Part shown: piece after piece, positions 1 to 4,483 of the stretch
Position numbering within the stretch: position 1 is the stretch's first letter
Layout of the letters: each line of letters begins with the position of its first letter
DNA from: an uncultured Saprospirales bacterium
GTDB taxonomy: Bacteria > Bacteroidota > Bacteroidia > Chitinophagales > JADIYW01
Length of the DNA: 6,827 bases
Reading direction: 5' to 3'
Assembly: GCA_938008535.1 (NCBI GenBank)
Contig: CALLKF010000117.1
Location: 1 to 6,827 of the forward strand
Made by a program: the position numbers and the translations under genes
The notes under the pieces: generated by a model
The model's input: only the letters and a program-made list of their open reading frames with translations
What the model was told of the DNA's origin: nothing
Databases searched by the model: none

Positions 1-1
1 A

Positions 2-169
2 GAATTTCCATTGTTTGGTATAAAAGAAGGACAAACTGTTGGCGATTACGACTTAATTTACATTCATAACAACATGTTGTTTATGGGAAGTAAACACGTT
101 GATGGTCGTGGCTCTGACAAGCCCGAAAACAGACCAACAAACTTACAAGTTCCGTTGGAAAGAAAATAA
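2..169 (+). CDS. C-terminal fragment of an unrecognised protein (5' end outside window)
   Basis: An open frame enters from the left edge and runs 55 codons to TAA at 167-169. It begins EFPLFGIKEGQTVGDYDL and ends TNLQVPLERK. The composition looks like a real protein: alternating hydrophobic and polar residues that suggest beta strands (VGDYDLIYIHNNMLFMG), then a polar tail rich in Asp, Pro, Asn and Arg. I do not recognise the family and assign no function. It is not the N-terminal domain expected for the DUF4139 gene that follows, although it lies in the same frame and only the TAA separates the two. It may be the true end of an upstream gene or the left side of a rearrangement joint. No terminator or promoter is visible between it and the next gene. 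Confidence 0.5.
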   Translation, partial: EFPLFGIKEGQTVGDYDLIYIHNNMLFMGSKHVDGRGSDKPENRPTNLQVPLERK

Positions 170-223
170 TCATTTAAAACTGATAAAAAGAAATCAGAAC
201 ATATCTTAAAATTAAATGATTCT

Positions 224-1555
224 GTGGAGATTTTAAATGATGATGTGAGTTGGATGCGTGAACAAACCAAAGCATTTCAAGATGAATTAAAACTATTGGA
301 TGATAATAGTGTTTTGTCGAACGATAAAAATACATTTACATCTGCGCAAGTAAAAGAATTGGCTGAATTGTATCGCGTGCGTTCTATTGAATTGCGTAAA
401 TACATTTTTGATTTAGCTAAAAAACAAAAAACTGCAAATGAGAAAATAACGCGTATTCATCAACAAGTTACAGAATTAAATGGCAACCAAAATACTGCAA
501 TGAAAGAGATTGTGTTGAAAGTAAATGCAAGTGCTTCAACTCAGGCAACATTTAAGTGTTCGTACATTGTTACAAATGCATACTGGACACCAATTTACGA
601 CATCAGAGCAAAGAATGTAAACGAACCATTGCATTTAGATTGTCGCGCGAAAGTAGTACAAAACACTGGCTATGACTGGAAAGATGTACAATTAAAATTA
701 TCGACAGCCAATCCATCAGCAAACCATGACAGACCGATTTTGTATCCAATATATGTTGATTTTTTTCAACCAGATTATTATAGATTAAAATTGAAAAAAA
801 GTGCTGCACCAGCCATGCAAATGATGGAAAAAGCATCATCAAATATGGCATATATTTCTGGTGGTTTAGAAGATAAAGTAGCTGAACAAGAATATGTAGA
901 TGGTTTGAAAGCTGATGATAATAAGGTTACGATTCAGGAAGGTGATATGGCTGTTGAGTATAATATTGCCACTGCGCAAGATGTGGAAAGTGACAACAAA
1001 GAACATATTGTTGGAATACAAGAAATAGAAATGCCTGCAATTTATAATTATCATACAGTTCCAAAATTAGATTTGAATGCGTATTTATTGGCGCGCGTTA
1101 CGAATTGGGCAAAATATAATTTATTGGCTGGTGAAGCGAATATTTTCTTTGATGATAATTATGTTGGAAAATCATATTTAAATCCGAATGTGAGTAGCGA
1201 TACGTTGTTGATTTCATTAGGTAGAGATGAAAAGATTTCGGTGAAACGTATGAAGTTAAATGATTTTTCTTCTAAAAAATTATTTGGTCAAAATATCAAA
1301 GAAACCAAGGTGTTTGAAACATCGATAAAAAATAATAAGAACACAGCAATAGAAATTGAAGTATTAGATCAATTTCCGATTTCTAAAAATTCGCAGATAG
1401 AAGTTTCGTTAGATGATATGAAAGATGCGCAAGTGACAGAAGAATATGGCAAGTTGATTTGGAAATTTAAATTACAACCAAATGAAACGCGTAAAATAAA
1501 ATTATCCTACACGATAAAATATCCAAAAGACAAACAAATTAGCGAAGCTAATTAG
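224..1555 (+). CDS. DUF4139 domain protein (MuiA-like), lacking its N-terminal domain
   Basis: From the GTG at 224 the product is 443 residues. Residues 1-90 form a coiled coil (two helices around ELAELYRVRSIELRKYIFDL). The rest is a DUF4139 domain, shown by AYWTPIYDIRAK (119-130), TGYDWKDVQLKLSTANP (148-164), LLAGEANIFFDDNYVG (300-315), LISLGRDEKISVKR (329-342) and the closing LQPNETRKIKLSYTIKYPKD (417-436). Known relatives, the 'mucoidy inhibitor A' family, carry a DUF4140 beta domain of about 100 residues before the coiled coil and usually a signal peptide. Both are absent. The frame is open upstream only to the TAA at 167-169, and codons 170-223 already read as coiled coil (TDKKKSEHILKLNDS). 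The start is therefore uncertain: GTG 224 or ATG 254. No convincing promoter or ribosome site precedes it. It may be a decayed or truncated gene. Molecular function of the family is not established. A variable segment at about 190-265 interrupts the DUF4139 core, as is common in relatives. Domain call is firm; the boundary is not. Confidence 0.85.
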   Translation: MEILNDDVSWMREQTKAFQDELKLLDDNSVLSNDKNTFTSAQVKELAELYRVRSIELRKYIFDLAKKQKTANEKITRIHQQVTELNGNQNTAMKEIVLKVNASASTQATFKCSYIVTNAYWTPIYDIRAKNVNEPLHLDCRAKVVQNTGYDWKDVQLKLSTANPSANHDRPILYPIYVDFFQPDYYRLKLKKSAAPAMQMMEKASSNMAYISGGLEDKVAEQEYVDGLKADDNKVTIQEGDMAVEYNIATAQDVESDNKEHIVGIQEIEMPAIYNYHTVPKLDLNAYLLARVTNWAKYNLLAGEANIFFDDNYVGKSYLNPNVSSDTLLISLGRDEKISVKRMKLNDFSSKKLFGQNIKETKVFETSIKNNKNTAIEIEVLDQFPISKNSQIEVSLDDMKDAQVTEEYGKLIWKFKLQPNETRKIKLSYTIKYPKDKQISEAN

Positions 1556-1558
1556 TCG

Positions 1559-1609
1559 TAAGTGGTAAGGTGTAAGTAGTAAGATTTTATACTTTCTACT
1601 TACCACTTA
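1559..1609. repeat. Palindromic repeat built from a duplicated GTAAGTGGTAAG-like unit
   Basis: Four bases after the DUF4139 stop, TAAGTGGTAAG (1559-1569) pairs perfectly with CTTACCACTTA (1599-1609). The left arm is nearly duplicated: GTAAGTGGTAAG is followed, after GT, by GTAAGTAGTAAG (1572-1583). This second copy can pair with CTTTCTACTTAC (1592-1603) with one mismatch and an 8-base loop. The two pairings exclude each other. Only a weak T-rich stretch follows (1607-1619), so it is a poor intrinsic terminator. It looks like a dispersed intergenic palindrome of the REP type, but that is inference from one copy. Confidence 0.6.
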
Positions 1610-1625
1610 TTATTCTTTTCTCACT

Positions 1626-1641
1626 TTGGCATCAAACTTGT
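1626..1641 (+). promoter_or_regulatory. Possible sigma-54-like promoter in the convergent intergenic region
   Basis: TTGGCAT, then CAAAC and TTGT, resembles the sigma-54 pattern TGGCAC-N5-TTGC, with GG at 1628-1629 and TTG at 1638-1640 in the correct spacing. The C at -21 and the C at -12 are both replaced by T. This would place a transcript start near 1653. An alternative reading is a weak Bacteroidota -7 box, TCACTTTG at 1621-1628, one base from TAnnTTTG. There is no plus-strand gene downstream before the convergent gene ends. The site is therefore either fortuitous or drives a short RNA. Confidence 0.25.
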
Positions 1642-1652
1642 AAATAGTAAAT

Positions 1653-1719
1653 AAGATAGCCGTAGTTTATGTGATTTTTTAAATGGACGAGCCGCTTAGT
1701 AATAAGCGGCTCGTTTTTT
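1653..1719 (+). ncRNA. Candidate small RNA ending in an intrinsic terminator
   Basis: This is inferred only from layout: a sigma-54-like box at 1626-1641 is followed about 35 bases past its predicted start by a perfect terminator hairpin. The transcript would be about 67 nt, starting around AAGATAGCCGTAG, with a single-stranded T/A-rich stretch (1675-1683) before the final stem. No known RNA family is recognised. The tiny frame from ATG 1683 runs straight through the hairpin and is not credible as a gene. The terminator may simply serve the DUF4139 gene instead. Confidence 0.2.
1687..1719 (+). terminator. Intrinsic terminator, 12-bp perfect stem
   Basis: ACGAGCCGCTTA (1687-1698), loop GTAA, and TAAGCGGCTCGT (1703-1714) form a perfect GC-rich stem, followed by T at 1714-1719. 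The T-tract favours plus-strand termination, which is 131 bases after the DUF4139 stop. On the minus strand the bases after the stem read CCATTTAAAAAA, a weak U-tract, so use as a two-way terminator for the four-gene minus-strand unit is possible but less sure. Confidence 0.85.
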
Positions 1720-1744
1720 ATTGTAAAATTGAATTATTTGATAC

Positions 1745-2731
1745 TTAAAAAATCCAACCTTTGAATACTTGAGTTGTAGAAACGGTTTTAGGTTGTCCAT
1801 TTCCCCAAGCTACACCAATATCACGAATTGCTTGAATACTTGCTTTAGGTAAGTCGTATTCTTTTTTGAAATAAAGGTCCCATTCTTGACCATTTATTTG
1901 TTTCATGCGTGTTTTAATTTCTTCGCCTAATAACTTAGCTTCGGAAAAACATTTTGCATTTGGATTAATTTGTGAAAGAATTGCACCAGCTCTATCAGCA
2001 GCATCACGATTCATATTTGCATTCCAAATTTGTTTAGCTTCTGCTAGTTTTGTTTTGCAATCAAACTCAATGTATTGAGGAAATATTTTTTCAGCTAACG
2101 CTAAACTTTTTCCATAACACTCTCTGGCAACAGATGGAATGCTACTTAGAAGATAATATGCTTCACCGTATTGATTTTGATTTGCAAGTGATTGAGCTGT
2201 TTGAAGAGTGACATCACAGTTTGTAGTATAGAAGTCGATTATTTTCTGTTTACCTTTTTCCAAAAATGCTTTCATCTCAGGACTAGAAGCTTTAACACTG
2301 CGTATTGCTTGAGTAAAAGCTTTGTTTTCTGTGTTTCCAGCACCTTTTGCGTTAATGGTAATGGTTTCAAAAATAGTTTTATCAATTGCATCAACTATAT
2401 AGAATACTACATCAACATTGAATGCATACATAGCTGGTGTAGTAGCAACTACTTCTTTATTTACAAATACAGGTTTTGCGGTTAAGAAAAAACGACCATA
2501 TTTGTCGGTTCCAGCTAAACCTAAACCATTTCCAGTTGCAATCATATTAAGTTTGTCTTTTAAATAAGATTGAGCATAATCTGGAACTACACTAAAATCG
2601 TCAGAAACGTAAGTATTTAGTACTATTCTGTTGGCATCATCTAAGACCTTGCCACTACTAGTTTGAGCGTTTACAAAAGCAACTGTAAATAAATTAAATG
2701 TTGCTATTATTATGAATACTATCTTTTTCAT
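1745..2731 (-). CDS. Exported protein of unknown function: alpha/beta N-terminal half, TPR-like C-terminal half (gene D)
   Basis: The product is 328 residues from ATG 2729-2731. Residues 1-22 are a clear signal peptide (MKKIVFIIIATFNLF..., likely cut at VNA/Q). Residues 27-165 look like an alpha/beta domain: AQSYLKDKLNMIATGNG helix, RFFLTAKPVFV and VDVVFYIVD strands, then NAKGAGNTENKAFTQAIRSV. The last motif (G-x-G, then a helix with spaced Ala) recalls LPP20/TolB-N/CsgG-like domains. From about 168 on it is helical, with two repeat-like blocks (VTLQTAQSLANQNQYGEAYYLL and KTKLAEAKQIWNANMNRDAA... in pattern) suggesting TPR-like hairpins. Four cysteines (172, 205, 225, 261) fall near their ends and could pair in the periplasm. 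It ends with an Ile-Gly-Val-Ala-Trp-Gly-Asn-Gly segment and an aromatic tail. It follows gene C by 27 bp and is the last gene of the unit. I recall similar proteins beside DUF6175 genes in Bacteroides, but know no function. The domain likeness is inference. Confidence 0.85.
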   Translation of the reverse strand: MKKIVFIIIATFNLFTVAFVNAQTSSGKVLDDANRIVLNTYVSDDFSVVPDYAQSYLKDKLNMIATGNGLGLAGTDKYGRFFLTAKPVFVNKEVVATTPAMYAFNVDVVFYIVDAIDKTIFETITINAKGAGNTENKAFTQAIRSVKASSPEMKAFLEKGKQKIIDFYTTNCDVTLQTAQSLANQNQYGEAYYLLSSIPSVARECYGKSLALAEKIFPQYIEFDCKTKLAEAKQIWNANMNRDAADRAGAILSQINPNAKCFSEAKLLGEEIKTRMKQINGQEWDLYFKKEYDLPKASIQAIRDIGVAWGNGQPKTVSTTQVFKGWIF

Positions 2732-2758
2732 GTATTTAAATTTAATATTTTTTATATT

Positions 2759-3715
2759 TTATTTACTTCCTAAGACTATGGTTGCACCGCCTAAACCTTT
2801 TGTCATTAGTTTATTAGTGATAGAATAAGGCGCACTGTTTAAGAATTTTTGTAACCCTTTACAAAAACCTTTAGCATCGATTGCTTTGCCATTGGTATCG
2901 TATAGTGGAATTCTAACTTGTTCAAAAAGCATGTAGTTTTCAGTAGCATCTGATGTACTAAATCTACCTTTTACTGTATTTTTAGCAAACCAATCTTCAA
3001 TAATAGATGAAAGTTCTTCGCCATTATATTCTGATTCTAAATCATTTTCCCAACTATCAAATTTTTTGATACGTACGGTAATTTCTCGACCATTTTCAAA
3101 TAAATCACTAAAATGTGCTTGAAGTTGGCTGTTGAAATTGTCAATGTGTGTTAATACGGCTTCTTCTAATAAAACAGGTAATTCAGCACTAAAAGACTGT
3201 TGACCTGTACCAGAAGCACCTGCTACTTGTTTGTCACTGTAAGCGTCTAATCCTTGTAAATTAAATGTAATAGATCGTTTTGGTCCAGTTTGATTAATTG
3301 TCCAGGTAATTTGCATGATTATATCAGCTTTTGCTGTTTTTTTCAGTCTGTCAATTGGACTTTCTGAAACACCACTACCGCTTTTTGAAGTTAGTAATGC
3401 ATCTTCAGCCATTTCACCTTTCATTGATTTAAGTGCAGATTCTAAATTTTTTAACGGAAATCCTCTTTCAGCCATTAGTTCATTTAGTTTACTCATTACT
3501 AAAAGCAAGTCGCTGCTACCTTGAACAGCTGCTTCGTAATCTGGAACAGTTTTTACCACACCCATTTCATCAAATTTTGTTACATATCCATTTCTGATGC
3601 ACCAATTATCGCTAGGCACTACCATTATGGTTGGTTTTTTAGCTTGAGAGAATGCATGCGTGAATTGGAATAATAAAAAAACTGACAGTCCAATTTGTTT
3701 TAATAGTTTTTGCAT
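2759..3715 (-). CDS. Exported DUF6175-family protein (gene C)
   Basis: The product is 318 residues from ATG 3713-3715. The frame is open to a TTG at 3757, but the extra 14 residues (NKQQNLKIQN...) are polar and precede a perfect signal peptide, MQKLLKQIGLSVFLLFQFTH, cut near AFS/Q, so the ATG is preferred. The mature protein opens with a strand KPTIMVVPSD and NWCIRNGYV, then a helix-rich part (LLLVMSKLNELMAERGFPL, 70-88), a low-complexity SKSGSGVSESP loop (110-120), and the strand pair ADIIMQITWTI and SITFNLQGLDAYSDKQVAGASGTG (130-171). This order resembles CsgG/LpoB/TolB-N-type domains, which act at the cell envelope. A second alpha/beta unit (EITVRIKKFDSW to NKLMTKGLGGATIVLG, 211-316) completes it. 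I assign DUF6175 from remembered conserved phrases; function is unknown. Two cysteines (39, 285) remain after export. It lies between genes B and D, on the same strand. Confidence 0.85.
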   Translation of the reverse strand: MQKLLKQIGLSVFLLFQFTHAFSQAKKPTIMVVPSDNWCIRNGYVTKFDEMGVVKTVPDYEAAVQGSSDLLLVMSKLNELMAERGFPLKNLESALKSMKGEMAEDALLTSKSGSGVSESPIDRLKKTAKADIIMQITWTINQTGPKRSITFNLQGLDAYSDKQVAGASGTGQQSFSAELPVLLEEAVLTHIDNFNSQLQAHFSDLFENGREITVRIKKFDSWENDLESEYNGEELSSIIEDWFAKNTVKGRFSTSDATENYMLFEQVRIPLYDTNGKAIDAKGFCKGLQKFLNSAPYSITNKLMTKGLGGATIVLGSK

Positions 3716-3782
3716 ATGATTTAAATTTTGAATTTTTAAATTTTGTTGTTTATTCAATACTATTTATTGTAGAATTGAACGA

Positions 3783-3800
3783 AATAATAATAATGATGAT
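3783..3800. repeat. Short trinucleotide run, (AAT)4(GAT)2
   Basis: An 18-base run of AAT and GAT triplets lies in the gap between genes B and C. It is within the leader expected for the DUF6175 gene if that gene has its own start of transcription. No -7 box of the TAnnTTTG type is seen in this gap. It may be only a product of local AT bias. Confidence 0.45.
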
Positions 3801-3819
3801 GCTTTATAAAATGCAAGAA

Positions 3820-4332
3820 TTAAAATCCTGAAGTAAGACCTTTGATAACGCCAGCAGCTTCTAAATCTTTTCTTAATGCATCTTTCATTACAGAAACAAT
3901 AATTCCGATTTTGTATTCTTTCCCTACTTTTATTGTTTGTGGAATTCCATCGCCAGATACAGAAACATATTTCATATAATCACCACCATCTTTGAAAAAC
4001 TTTTCAAAGTAGTCTTTGTGTTTGTCTTCCACACCAACTTCTGGTGCAAGTGCTTTTTGAGAAGGGCAAATTTGTCCACTACCAGCAAAACCTTTAAATA
4101 CAATAGCATGAACTGCATTTTTCTTTGCTTGTTCAATTGCAACTTTTGCATTTTTAGAATACGACCAAACTTTTACTAAATAAGAACCTTGCGAACCTAT
4201 GCCGACGCATTCTAATTCATATCTCCATTCTTTAGTAGCAGTTTCTGCTTTTTTTCGTTGCACGGGTTGTGCTATTGATATTGCTTGGAAAAACAGCATT
4301 ATCAACGGAATAATAAATAATTTTTTTTTCAT
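3820..4332 (-). CDS. Small exported protein, LPP20/FlgT-N-like (gene B)
   Basis: The product is 170 residues from ATG 4330-4332, with a signal peptide MKKKLFIIPLIMLFFQAISI cut at SIA/Q. There is no lipobox cysteine near the site, so it is not expected to be a lipoprotein. The mature part is one compact domain: strands EWRYELECVGIG and GSYLVKVWSYS (35-59), a helix with Ala every 3-4 residues (NAKVAIEQAKKNAVHAIVFKG, in pattern, 61-81), a middle part with KDYFEKFFKDGG (106-117), strands YMKYVSVSG and GKEYKIGIIVSVMK (119-150), and a terminal helix ending GVIKGLTSGF. The strand-strand-Ala helix order resembles LPP20 or the N-terminal domain of FlgT, an accessory envelope domain; that is inference. 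Two cysteines (42, 89) could form a disulfide. It has a candidate promoter of its own in the 151-bp gap after gene A. I recall close relatives next to DUF6175 genes in Bacteroidota. Function unknown. Confidence 0.85.
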   Translation of the reverse strand: MKKKLFIIPLIMLFFQAISIAQPVQRKKAETATKEWRYELECVGIGSQGSYLVKVWSYSKNAKVAIEQAKKNAVHAIVFKGFAGSGQICPSQKALAPEVGVEDKHKDYFEKFFKDGGDYMKYVSVSGDGIPQTIKVGKEYKIGIIVSVMKDALRKDLEAAGVIKGLTSGF

Positions 4333-4382
4333 AAATTTACGTTTTGGTTTTAAATATAATTAATTTTTTTTTCGATGTGTTA

Positions 4383-4390
4383 CAAAGTTA
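4383..4390 (-). promoter_or_regulatory. Candidate Bacteroidota -7 box before gene B
   Basis: On the minus strand the sequence reads TAACTTTG, a full match to the Bacteroidota -7 consensus TAnnTTTG. Transcription would start near 4376-4380, giving an AT-rich leader of about 45 bases with a run of nine A before the ATG at 4332. No good TTG -33 element is seen about 20 bases further upstream, so the promoter is only partly supported. It would let genes B, C and D be expressed apart from gene A. Confidence 0.45.
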
Positions 4391-4424
4391 GATTAAAGCA
4401 AATATAATTGTAATATTTTAATCT
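4390..4424. repeat. 8-bp inverted repeat overlapping the upstream side of the gene B promoter
   Basis: AGATTAAA (4390-4397) and TTTAATCT (4417-4424) are perfect inverted arms with a 19-base AT-rich spacer. They touch the -7 box and cover the place of the -33 element, a fitting position for an operator. As a terminator for gene A it is unconvincing, since the stem is AT-rich, the loop is long and no U-tract follows on the minus strand. In DNA this AT-rich an 8-bp match can arise by chance. Confidence 0.3.
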
Positions 4425-4483
4425 GACAATAATATGTTTGTTTATTTTTATGTATTAATATTCTGATTTTATTGTTTACTTCA

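Noticed and set aside
64..270. Minus-strand open frame of 68 codons across the left junction
   Set aside because: It overlaps two plus-strand coding stretches, has no recognisable motif and no leader.
1683..1748. Tiny plus-strand frame starting ATG GAC GAG
   Set aside because: It reads through the terminator hairpin and overlaps the end of gene D; the stem explains the sequence better.
2192..2485. Plus-strand open frame within gene D; similar ones at 3315-3524 (gene C) and 3937-4179 (gene B)
   Set aside because: Antisense shadows of exported-protein genes with signal peptides and conserved motifs; composition is not protein-like.
3783..3800. Trinucleotide run as a CRISPR-like or regulatory array
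   Set aside because: Six triplets without spacers in very AT-rich DNA; nothing array-like.
4390..4424. Inverted repeat as terminator of gene A
   Set aside because: AT-only pairs but one, 19-base loop, no U-tract on the minus strand; an operator or chance is more likely.
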